A DNA stretch of 64,000 nt from Bigelowiella natans CCMP2755 (lineage: Eukaryota; Cercozoa; Chlorarachniophyceae), in the NCBI GenBank assembly GCA_000320545.1, contig ADNK01001384.1, positions 25,001-89,000 of the forward strand. Direction: 5' to 3'. How positions within the stretch are numbered: position 1 is the first letter of the stretch; each line of letters starts with the position of its first letter. This document shows, one piece after another, positions 49,123-60,689 of the stretch. Both the position numbers and the translations under genes were made by a program. The notes under the pieces were generated by a model. It searched no databases and was not told the origin of the DNA. It saw only the letters and a list, made by a program, of their open reading frames with translations.

Positions 49123-49509
49123 CTAAAAAGACCAACCAGAGCCATCCCAACTAACTTTCTGATGAGGACTGTACGGGTGCCCAAATGGCGCAGCAGTTCG
49201 AACAGGTGGGGAGGGGAGAATAGGCGTAATACTTTCCAACCAACCGATTGGGTTTTGAGGCTTGGCTTCTGGGCTGCTTTCGATTCCAAAAAGTGCAAGA
49301 AGTACTGGTAATCCGACTTAAGACATCATGTTTTCGATGTCGCAGGACATGAATCGTGGCCCTTTTTCGGTTAGTTTAGGCTTCTAGGCGTTATTGCGTC
49401 GTAGCGTCGTAAGATATTATTCAGTTTCCTAGCTTGGCTCGTGAAGTGCAAGCCCTCCCCCAGTTGGTCGAGATAGATAAGGAACAGAGCAAAGGAACTG
49501 ACGTTGAAC
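49123..49509. promoter_or_regulatory. Divergent spacer between BRCT (-) and apyrase (+) genes
   Basis: 387 bp. No clear motif beyond general AT content. It could also hold an upstream exon of the BRCT gene. Confidence 0.3.
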
Positions 49510-51425
49510 ATGGCTATCCTTACGATCGCGATGGTCGCTGCCCTGGTAGGCTCGGTTCAGGCGGACGTTAACTATGGCATCATAATCGATGCGGGGTAGG
49601 TGTTGTATATGCTGGTGTTAATCGCTCGTCTTGACAGTGATATCTTGTATCTCCTGCATGTTCACGGAAACGTTGACGGTCAAGTTCCTCGCACTCTGAG
49701 CTATACGTGTATCAATGGCCGAAGCGAGTCTCTCCTGATAGGTTCAATCCTAGTTTTCCACCCGCGGATTTCATGTCGCCTCATCACATTCCTCCATTAA
49801 TCACAGCACGCCGCCTTACACTCCACCAGTCACCCAGTCTACATGGTCTAAGAAGGCAGAGCCAGGTTATACACTTATGTTTTGGTCTACTATGTATCAT
49901 GCGTGGCATGTACTGCTGCTCCGGAGGAGCTGTTTTGTTATTGATTCATCAGAGTAAAAATATCTTCCTACAGGAATCTCCACAATGACCCCTGAGCAGA
50001 TCCCACAAGGGCTTCAACCGCTACTTGATTTTGCTAAAACGGTGATAAGAAATTATGCTTTTTCTACACCACTCTATTGTATAGTGCCCCCTTTGTCCTA
50101 CCCTTGCTTGGGATTATTATTGGGCTAGTGATAATACCATCTTGTGACAAGTATATATATTCACGTTGGCAGATTATTCCTGCGGCACAATATGCGGAGT
50201 CTCCCATTTACCTTGGTACAGAAATTCATCTGTGGTCCTCCTCAATTAATTATTTCTCCTCTCAATTTTCTCGACGCAACATGGCCATCTTTGTTTTTTT
50301 TGCCAACAAATTACTGTTCTGTGCAGGAGCCACGGCTGGAATGAGGATGCTGCCGATCTCTAATCAAACGTCAATCATGGAAGGTGTTGCAATTTATCTA
50401 CTAAAGGAATAAATTTCCCAAATTTGTATACGGGAGTAGCAGTCGTGATGGAGAATCGCTTACAAAATGATGTGCATCATATTACGAACATGACAACCTC
50501 AACACCGAATTAGTTTCTTATTCTCCCTCCCCCCATTCAAATCACTAGCTGTGCGTGACTTCTTCGAGGCCTCCGTCTTTCGCTTCGACTCACGCTGGCA
50601 GGTATGTCTCAACCCTTGCTGCACCTGATCCCAGTCATAACTGGAAGCTGAAACAGAAATTTGTTTTCCCGGGGGGTGGGCGGGCAAGGTCGCATTGTTT
50701 TGCCTTTTCACCGTGTTATTCATTCTTCATCGCCACGGCAAAAATAAACAGGCTAGAATCTTGGCGGGGGAGGAGGAAGGTTCCTTCGGTTGGATTGCAG
50801 TAAACTATCTTTCGAACACGCTGGGGGGGGGGACCACGTATGGTGCCCTGGATCTTGGAGGTGCGAGCACTCAGATCACGTTCAGGCCGAAAGCAGGCCA
50901 GGTACGCAGCGTGAGCAACAATGCATGTGCTGATGCCGAAGTGTGTCTCGACGAAGAATGATGCGGGTGATAGCATGGGACGAAGACATGTAGTCGGTGG
51001 AGCACGTGTTTACGTGTAGAATGCCTTGATAATTGACTTACCCTACCGACAATAACTGAGCAACGTGCACGCCTCCATCCATTCCAGCCCATTCTGGCAA
51101 ACTACTTTCCGCTGCACGTTCATGGACTCAAAGAGGGAGTGTACACTCACTCCTTCCTCAACTACGGCATCAACAGAGCCAAGGAACGCCTCCTAGCCAA
51201 GTAAGGAGAACTACCACGAGAAGATATTACATACTTCACCGCTGTTATAGCAACGACCATTCCGTGTGAAACTCGCCTTTGATAAGGGTGGGGGGGGGGA
51301 AGGGATACGAGATGTATAGTGAGTATGAGTATGTGGAGCGCAGTACCATTGGACTACTCATTATCATCCTGCTATTGCATAAGCAAGCAGATCATAGCAA
51401 ACACACGTAATCACAATCGACATAA

Positions 51426-51466
<41 letters not shown>

Positions 51467-52010
51467 GACAGACACACACACACACACACACACACACTCT
51501 CCTCTATTTTGCAGCGCTGTTTCAGCAGCCGGGACTGGCGCGACGACTGCGACATTTGGATGCTATAATGTTGGATATAATAGCACTGCAGCTGCGAGTA
51601 CTGTTGTCGTAGTCGGCAGCAGTAACTATACGGCATGCCACGCAAGTAGCAAAGCCCTCTTTGACAAGGTGACGATGCTTCCAAATCAATGCTTGGAGCC
51701 AAGATTCTCATCACCATCACGATTGGTCGCATAATTGAAGCTGATTGTTCTCATTGAATTGTCATTATTAATTATCAGGCCTCTGCCTGCCTCACAGAGA
51801 CGTGTTCCTTCAACCAGGTGCGGTGTATTTCGGACAGGGAGAGAGGGGGGGAGGGTGGGGAGGGGATGCATTCGTCGACGAATGCGTTTTGGTGATGATG
51901 GTACGGCTAAGCTGAATACGTCAAGAAGGATGATGACTCCTGAGAAATATCGACCCATACATGCACGCACAGTAATTTTGATATATTGACGATAACATTT
52001 AAAGTAAAAG

Positions 52011-52046
<36 letters not shown>

Positions 52047-52205
52047 GTCATATCAACTTGACAAATGATGATGTGTATTTGTTCGCAATGAATGTGTTTC
52101 AGGTGTATCAACCGCCCCTCTACGGAAGGTTGTTCTTCGTTGCCTGGCTTAAATTGCTTATTCCGAAATTATATCAAGATTCTGTATACCATGTTCAACC
52201 AAACG

Positions 52206-52266
<61 letters not shown>

Positions 52267-52636
52267 GTAGTGTTTCTACTCCTCCTCCCCCCTCTCCACC
52301 CCTTCCTCTTGATTTCCGACAGCTTCGTAGCGATGTCTGCCTTCACAGGCTATATCGTTGATGACCTCAACCTCCCTGAAAACTCGACGTAAGTAATCAA
52401 AGCGACATTTCCTATGCTGTGCTGCAGTATGCGAAAACAGTTTTGCGTACGCTCCTCACCCCCCCTTTCCCCCTCCCCATGCTACCCATCTTGCCCATAC
52501 AGGGTAGATATGATAGCTCAAGAAGCAGAGCGCGTGTGCGGAATGACTCTTGACCAGCTCAAGGTCGTGTCCTAATTAATCGTTTCCTTCTCAGGATACA
52601 GATATCACGCCCCGCCAAACGCATATTACCATCGTT

Positions 52637-52675
<39 letters not shown>

Positions 52676-52843
52676 GTGCTCATTGTCATCGCCATCCTCG
52701 TCTCCCCCTCATCATCATCACTGCAAAACCTCTTTCTCTGGACATTATTTCAGGCTCAGTACCCATCTTCTGCGAAGTACGTCGACTCGTTCTGCCTGGG
52801 AACTGTCTACATCCAGGTGGTGTCACTCGTATTAATGTTGTTC

Positions 52844-52879
<36 letters not shown>

Positions 52880-52899
52880 TATGGTGTGTATAATGAGGT

Positions 52900-52937
<38 letters not shown>

Positions 52938-53182
52938 ACTTCACTCCTGCAGACGATTCTTGAGTATGGTTACGGCTTTGGAGCCCCAGGGTCAGACGCT
53001 ACGGTGACATTTAAAGGTCATCGTCGTTGCGCACGGAAGAAGAAGAACAAATAGAAGAAGAAGAATATGAAGAAGAAGAAGAAGAGGAGCAAGAACGAGA
53101 GTATAGCATTTGATTGCATTAAGTATATGTTTATATCGTGGTGTATTTATATATAGTATTTATACATATAAATAAAAACATA

Positions 53183-53250
<68 letters not shown>

Positions 53251-53879
53251 GATGCTTCTGTGCGTATGTTTTTGTACGTTCGTTTGGTTGTTTCCCATTC
53301 TCTCCGTCGTCGCCAAGCATCATCATCATACTTTTGCCGTGCTGGCTCAACTACAACATCAACAACAATAACCAACAGGCACTATAGACAACACGGAGGT
53401 GGGCTGGGCCTTAGGTGCCGCTGCAACCCAACGCGCATGTTGCTGCATGGATGATGATGATGATGAAGAAGAAGAAGAAGAAGGAGAAGAAGAACAGGAT
53501 GACGAGATGAAGATTGCAGATTTTCCCTCGAGCACTGTAAGGAGAAGACGGAGTCTCTGCAACCTCACAACAAATCGCGTCCTCTTCCTCCTTCCCCTCC
53601 TCCTCCTCCTCCTCCTTCTCCTCCTACTCTCCGAAATGTGCAGGTATGCTCCTAAATGAGATTCACTATATGTCGTGGGAGATCCAGCAAAGCTGCAGCA
53701 ACGACAACAGCAAGGTCCTTTAGCATCAGCCATCAGATAAGAAAGCTCTTGAGTGACACGGTGGCGTATCTTAACCCTCCTGTCGATGTTTTCCCATCAT
53801 TTCAGGTTAGCAAACGATATCGAGATGCTACTATCGCCTTGGCAGCACTTGCCTCCATTCTCCTCTGCACGGTAATTAC

Positions 53880-53911
<32 letters not shown>

Positions 53912-53980
53912 CGGTGGCGGTCGCAGTTAGAACCCAAGCACTTCGTCAACTAGACACTGCGGAATCATGTTTATTCAAAT

Positions 53981-53982
<2 letters not shown>
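49510..53982 (+). CDS. Apyrase / ecto-NTPDase (GDA1-CD39 family), 19 exons
   Basis: Hydrolyses nucleoside tri- and diphosphates in the secretory pathway or outside the cell. Exons: 49510-49595, 49685-49741, 49807-49865, 49974-50041, 50173-50215, 50327-50383, 50549-50601, 50752-50901, 51088-51200, 51515-51668, 51779-51817, 52103-52128, 52323-52388, 52503-52563, 52754-52816, 52953-53016, 53379-53414, 53644-53714, 53806-53982. All phases agree; 480 residues. Signal peptide at residues 1-19. ACR1 IIIDAG then SSHSELYVYQWP (usual form DAGSSGSR), ACR3 GATAGMRML, ACR4 EEEGSFGWIAVNYL and GALDLGGASTQITF, then YTHSFLNYG and VGWALG. One C-terminal TM, IALAALASILLCTVI, runs into ten valines coded by a (GTA)n repeat. 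An N-glycosylation-type NYT and several Cys fit secretion. Confidence 0.9.
51428..51498. repeat. (CA)n microsatellite with CAGACAGA interruption
   Basis: In apyrase intron 9, just before the acceptor of exon 51515-51668. Confidence 0.95.
52014..52049. repeat. (ATC)n microsatellite
   Basis: In apyrase intron 11. Confidence 0.95.
52208..52266. repeat. (CA)n-(TA)n compound microsatellite
   Basis: In apyrase intron 12. Confidence 0.95.
52637..52936. repeat. (GA)n, (TA)n and (GT)n tracts
   Basis: (GA)n at 52639-52673 in intron 14; (TA)n at 52848-52877 and (GT)n at 52902-52934 in intron 15 of the apyrase gene. Confidence 0.95.
53036..53250. repeat. (GAA)n, (AT)n and (GT)n tracts
   Basis: GAA-rich tract at 53036-53096, then (AT)n-(GT)n at 53185-53249, all in apyrase intron 16. 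Confidence 0.95.
53879..53911 (+). repeat. (GTA)n repeat encoding poly-Val in the apyrase C-terminus
   Basis: About eleven GTA codons in frame, within or directly after the predicted transmembrane helix. Confidence 0.9.
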
Positions 53983-54019
<37 letters not shown>

Positions 54020-55049
54020 AATGTGTGTGTGTGTGTGTGTGTGTGTGTGGGCTAGTAGCTGATTGGGAGTGAGTGAGTTGCAGCTGACTTTTGTTGAAAA
54101 TGTATTGCATGCAGATCGTATGGCTGTGCTACAAAGCTAATTCTCGGCAGAGCAGCAACTATTCCAGGGAATTGATGGCGGAGGGCTGAAGAAAGCACCG
54201 TTGTTTATAGTGTAGATAGCATGGAGAGGTGCATCTTTGATCGCAAAAAGACTTTGAGCCGCGTCATTTGCATCATCACTATCATCATCATCATCGGAAT
54301 CTTGCAAGCGCTACGTGCGCTATGTTATCTTATGTCTAGATTACATGCCCTTTTGCGCCACATCTAGATGGCTGGCTGAGAAGTATGACGGTAGATGTTT
54401 ATGCCAGCTTATTGGGTGGTCGCCGAAATACAAGCTAGCGCCATAAATTGGCTTTGAATTCATCAAGTTTATGTCCGATGATGCTGCACACGTGAGACGA
54501 ATGTAATGGAGTGATTAAATCTTTTCAATAGTCATCCTAATGTAGCTATCTAGCAAGAGCTATGCAATGCAGCGGCTACAGCGCTAATGTATTATTTTAT
54601 GCAACGCACTTATGCTCAAAATTTAATGTGTGATTCAAATTACTTGCACGTACCATGATCGAAATGTGAGGCTGATGTAATAAATAAATTAAATTCATTT
54701 AGATCATCGAAATATGTCACGCTAGCACGGCCATTTGCGCCCGCGCATTAAGTAGCATGACAGAGCGTGTACACACGCCGCAGATTATATTTCGAATGCA
54801 TGCATTTTCTTACATGCGTGCGCGATTGCGTTTAGAACCGGTTAGTAGCAGACAGACATGTCACACACCTTCGCGCTCTCACAACACACTCGATATTGTT
54901 GAACTTCATAGCAATAATTTGATGATGGGTACTCATTTATATGGAGATAAAATAATTTCATCCACAGTTGACAGATATTTCGAGTCAGATGAAATATAAT
55001 ATAATCGATGATATTGATGTCCCACACGCTCATCAGCTACAACTTGTTT
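53983..55049. other. 3' spacer with a dispersed repeat copy and microsatellites
   Basis: (AT)n at 53984-54015, (GT)n at 54022-54049, repeat copy B at 54500-54579, and AT-rich DNA toward 55000. No gene is supported. Confidence 0.6.
54500..54579 (+). repeat. Dispersed repeat, copy B
   Basis: Shares the ordered blocks ATGTAATG, TTCAATAGTCATCCTAATG, TAGCT and GCAGCGGCTAC with copy A at 36.2 kb; it carries a 15-bp extra segment around TATCTAGCAAGAGC. Confidence 0.6.
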
Positions 55050-58000
55050 CTAGTAGAAATAGCCTCCACCACCATAGCCCATTTGCTGCAGCCAAGTGAG
55101 TAATTCTTGTAAATCCTCTCTACCAGTGTTGGCAATTGCGTCTTCGATAGCATGGGCGGGGAAACCCATCTGCAGAAGCTTTTTGCGGACATCTTCCTTC
55201 GCCACGCCCTTTGGCACCTTCTTGAAGACCTCATCTACTTTCTTTGGAGTGAGCACTTCGGTGTGCATGTACATGCGGCGGATGTTCCCCCCGAACATCT
55301 CCCGCGGATTCCCGCTCCTGAAGACGCCAAAGCCGTTCGCGCCGACAGAGAGCGGCCCATCCTTATACATAAGGTCTTTGTTCGTCGAGGTATCGCAGAT
55401 CTTGCCCCCCACGTACCACACGCACGTTCCTGCGATGTTGTCCATTGCGAGGCCCACGACTGCCCACTCGTTGGCACTCAGCCGGTGACCGGCGCCGACG
55501 TTGTTGCGGAAGAGTGAAATCGTGCCGTTGGGATGCAGGAAGAGGTCTCCCGTCTTGTTCGGCTTGCCCCCTGTTTCCTTGCCCCCCCTTTGGATTTGGA
55601 GCAGCGACATGACAGTGCGCGGCAGCCTATCGACCATAATCTCCATCGTTAGCGTGTATCTGTTAAGCCGCTTGCAGCCGTCGCCGCCATTCGCCTTTGC
55701 GAAAGGCACCGCAACGTGCGAGTTCGGCTTCAGCGAGAGATAATTGGACTTCTTCTCGAACTCAGGGTCCGGCTGCAGCGTGAGAGAGCCGCCGTGTACT
55801 TTGAGGCCTTTGGGGAGGACTTTCTTCGTAAACTCCCACGTGGTGACCGTCGATTGGACGAGCTGATGCTGCTTGCCATCAGCCTTTTTCACGTTTTGCA
55901 CCGTGAAGGGCTCCTCCTTGACCGGGTTGAGCATTCCTGCCTTCATCATGCTTTTCACGTCTCCCTCCGCAGCCTCCATCCGCTTCTTCATCTTCGCCTC
56001 GCGCTCCTTTTCGATTGCCTCAATCTTCTTCTGCCGCTCCACCTCCTCCTTCTGCAGCTGCTTGAGCTCCTCCACGCCCTTGGGCGCGATCACATGCGTG
56101 CCAGCCTTGGCGCTTTCGAACGCGGCCTTTGTGCTCGGGGTCCGAGTCAGCAAGGGCGGCCCTGCCTCAGACGAGAATCGAAGACCCCCTTCTTCCTCAG
56201 CGGCATCAGGCGTATACGAGATGACCGAGCCTTGCACAGCCTCCTGGAACTCTCCAAAACTGATGTTCCCGTCTCGGTTCATGTCGACGTGGCGCACAAG
56301 ATCCATGATATCTGCTGGCGTGAGGCCAGTGATCCCCAGCCACTCGAGCGCCCCGTAGAGCTCGGACGGAGACAGGACCCCGTTCTCATCCGTGTCAAAC
56401 AGCGTGAAGGCGTCTTGGAGCTGCATCCCCTTCCTTTCGATAGCCTCGCGCGTGCGATCGACGCCAGCGCGCAGCTTGAGTAGGTGGAATTCGTCGGGCA
56501 GCGTGAAGAGCTTGGCGATCGGACACTCCGCCCACTTCTTGCGCATGCGCCGCCGGCACGCGATCACGAGCGAGAAGAAGTTCTCGCGCTCACGGATCGA
56601 GGACTCCTGGAGCGCCTTGAGCAGGATGTTGAGCTCGCTGGGGTTGTAGTACATGTCGCAGTCCAGGAACCGCAGGCAGAGGTACGCAGCGGCTTCCTGG
56701 AAGGACCCTGCCCCGTGAAACTTGGGGGTCGAATCCAGTTCCGTGAAGTTGTCGGGCAGGCAGCGCAGGGCGAGTCGCGTACCCGTATCGGCGAAGAATG
56801 GCTGATCCCCTCTGAGATGGATGGCCCTTCTGATGGTCTCTGCCTCTTCCAGCGACAGTGCGACGTAGAAGCGGCCAGCCTGAACCTTCCTGAACGCCCC
56901 GCTCACAAGCATCGACTTGAGCTTCTTCATCGCCTCCTTCTTCTCGATGTGGCCCGCCTTCGCTCCGCCCATTATGGCGGCGATGTCTTCCGCCGCCGGG
57001 GCATAGTCGACTGCCGCGCGCACAATCTTCTTCAGGTCGCGGCGGCCAAGATACTCAGAGTGCTTGTTGGAGTGGAAGAGGGAGAAGGCCTTGTCGAGCT
57101 GCGCGCTCTGTTCCTCCGTTAGCTTCGTGTCGCTCCGCGTCGAAGCCACGAGCTTGCTATCGTCGGGGATCCACTCCAGGACCATGACAACGTTCTTGAG
57201 CCTGCGATCGCCCTTCCAGGACTTGTCGAAATAGTTGGTTGAAACGCGGAGATCCTGCGGGAACTTGATTGGCGTTTGCTCGTACAGCGCGAATTCGTTG
57301 CACGGGTAAAACATCGTTCCCTTCTCCAGTGATTTGAGGTTCTCGAGCGGCCAGAATCGGTTATCATCGCGATCCTCGGAATACGCAAGATCGACAAACT
57401 TCTCCTGCAGGATCTCCTTCTCCTGGTCCTTGTCTTGCTCGATCGTCTGCTCTCTTGTTGCCTGCGTGGTGATCTCCATATTGAGATTCTCAGAGGAGCG
57501 GAGGAGGAACTGCACCTGCTTGACGATCTTCTCAACCGCGGCACGTTCCTCGTCGGTGTTCAGGAACGCACGGTTCTCATCGACCATGCCGTTGATCAGC
57601 TCGTCGAATTGCACCGGCTGCTTGATCTCGCTGGGGACCCTGAAGTCGATTTCCTCTTGGAAGGCGTGCACGATGCGGGACAGAAATTTGTCCTGCGTCT
57701 TCAGTTTCACCTTGAAGCTCGCATGCCTCTCTTTGAGCACGTTAAACGTGTTCTTCCTCCACACGTTCGCGACGTTCTGGAGCTGCAGCTGATTGTGCTG
57801 TATGGCCTGCGATCGCATCCCGTTAACGATCTGCCACGCAGTGACCCTGTCCAGCACAACGGAGGTGTCGGTAGCGTCAAGAGTCTTCTCATCGACGCCG
57901 GCCTTGACCAGCTCACGTCGCATTAGAGATTGGATCTCCGGGATCACGAACAGTCGGATCTTCTGCCCTTTCCCCAGGCCACGCATGCGGAACGCACCTT

Positions 58001-59886
58001 GCGTGTAGTCGCGGAAGACCATGTCCTTGCCGAGGGTGAGCACCCCAATGGCGTTGTTGATGTGCTGGATATCGACGCCGGTGGTGTGAATCTGGTCGTA
58101 GAAGGCGAACCGTTTGCGCTTCGGGATGCCGCATTGATCGAGGCGTACCACGCGCCTCGTCGAGCGCATGAGGACCATCTTGTCGTCGTCTTCGTTGAGG
58201 AACACGACGCCCTCAGCGTACGACAGGCCCTTGTCGAGGAGGTAGCCCGCCACTTGGAGGTTCGACATCCCCGTGATCAGCGCGCCGGTGTCGATGAGGG
58301 AATTGTAGTGCGGCTGCGCTTGCGCGATATTCTTCAGCAGCGACTTGGGGGACCACCCAGATCCCAAGAACTCGTAAGAAACAATGTCGGGGTCGGTCAG
58401 GTAGTGCATCATCAGGCCATCTGCGCCGCGCTCGTACCCGCACTTGCCCATTTCGAGCGGGAGGAGCGATGATGGCGTGCCTGAGAACCCAATCCTGCGG
58501 TCGAACAGCATGTCCCCACCAAGGGCCTGCCCGCTCGCAGAGAGCTTTAGAACCTGGTGCATCGTGTTGGAGGGAAAGACAAACTCTGTGAGGTACCAGT
58601 GGATTGTGCCCGGGTTCTTCTTGAGCAGCTTGAAAAGCTTATCCGTCTGATCCATGTTCGAGCGCTTCAGCATCTGGAGAGGCACGACTTCCTTCGCAGC
58701 TTTCAGTGCTTTCTCATCTTCTTGGCCTCCTTCTCCCTCTGGTACCTCCTCCTTCTTGTCCCCCCCTCCCTCCTTCTTATCGTCGTCATCATCCTCCTCC
58801 CCCACTATCTCATTTCCAAATTCATCAAACTTCTTGGTGGAGCCCTTCACGAAGCCCCCCGCCTCCTTGACCCACTTCGCGTGCATCACGGACGACTTGC
58901 GCTCATGCGCGGGGCCGAGCTCCTTCTGGAACGACGTGATCAGGTGCTGCAGCAGCTCATCGAAGTCCATCTGCCTGATGCCAGAGTACCGATACGCCAG
59001 AATGGTGAGGCCAATAATGATATCGGGGTGTGCGAACTCAGAGGACTCGGAAGGCTTGTCTTTTCCTACGAAGGGAATCGCCAGTTTCAGCCTTGTGCGC
59101 GGCATGTGGGGGTCGCGCTTCTTGGCCCTGTGGATATCCTTCGCATTCAGGATGCCGAAAGTTACGCGGTTGATCTTCTGCATCACATGAGGCAGATAGC
59201 TCTGCAGCCAGTCACGGCCCAGGCTGATCATCTGGATGTGTTCCTTATCCAGGTTGTCGTTCAGCGCGCGCGCAAGAGCCTCGCGCCGGGAGATCTCTGT
59301 CTCGATGGCCTCTTTTGTCTTGAATGGCGAATCCGAGGAGGGAGCCCCTTCAACCGCCTTCTTTCCCTCCTGAGCTTCCTTCAGATTCAGCTTCAAACTG
59401 GCGACATCTGTGCCGTGAAGGAGATAGCTGATGACCTGGTCGCGAGACACGGTCGCGAGTGTGTGGTTGACCTCAAGCCAGAGCAGCAGCCACTCGGCCA
59501 TAATTGGCTTGATTTCATCATGATAAAAGGTGTCATCCAGTAGGACGAGGTGAGGTGTTTGCTGAATCATCTTGCGTTTGCAGCCCACGTCCAGAGTGGT
59601 CTTGAGGCGTTCAAGCACGGCGGTTGCGTGCTTGGAGTTCTCGAAGTCGACCGAGATGCGACCCAGCTTCGAGAAGAAAAAGGCGTCGAGCGTATGGATG
59701 GCGAGCTGCCACCTGATGCAGGATGCGTACAGAGAAGAGGAGGAGGAAGGGGAAGAATGAGGAGAAGGCCGAGCGGTGTGTAGTAGCTAGCAGCTAGTTG
59801 GAAGAGCACAAAACTAATAATAATGGCGGTGATTATGATCCAGTTGCAGCTGCTGCTGCTGATTGCCGTGGTGAGGTAATGACAAC

Positions 59887-59927
<41 letters not shown>

Positions 59928-60657
59928 CTGTATAATACTCTAGGTGATACCGAGTGAAGATCTACCTGAGGGGCTCGAAATCGAGGCTCTTCTTCGGTCC
60001 GACGGGGAAATTGAGCTCAGACTTGAGAGGATGCAGAATCAGATCGACCTCGTCCATAAGGACCACGGATGACCGGAAAATGCCAAGGACTCGATTTACC
60101 TCTGCGGCCTCGTGCTCCAAGAACTGGTTGCGCTTGCGCGCGCTGTCGTCAATCGTGTGGAGAATCTCGATAAATCTGAGCATAATCGACTTGAGGGCAG
60201 TCGGATGCGTCACAAGAATGCCGCGGGTCTTGCGCGCATTGTCCAGCTTCGTGAACAGGTGCGGCGAGATCTTGCTGGAGCGGTCGAAGGCGAAGGTGTA
60301 GATGCGCTTTTGCACGATGCTCGAGAAGGTGGCTCGCATTATGTCCATGCTGAAAGGGAGAAGGGCCTGTGGAACGACCTGCACTACCAACGCATCCCCA
60401 TCTCCCAGCATCAACGACAACATCGGGCACACGACAGTCGTCTTGCCTGCGCCCATGATCAGCTGCCGGACCTACGTTATATCATTATCGGGTTCAGTGT
60501 TTAACAGTTGTCCCTTCTTCTTCTTCTTCTTCTTCATCATCATCATCATCATCACCATCATCATTGTCCATACCATCCTGAAACAATCTTTCGCATCTTG
60601 GTTATCATCAGCATTCATAATCACAACCATAACAGTGATAGCAATAGTAACACTACG

Positions 60658-60689
<32 letters not shown>

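Noticed and set aside
55152-59543. Several plus-strand ORFs of 120-330 codons opposite the giant gene
   Set aside because: Antisense shadows of a biased coding exon; no motifs, while the minus strand has EF hands and a UBA.
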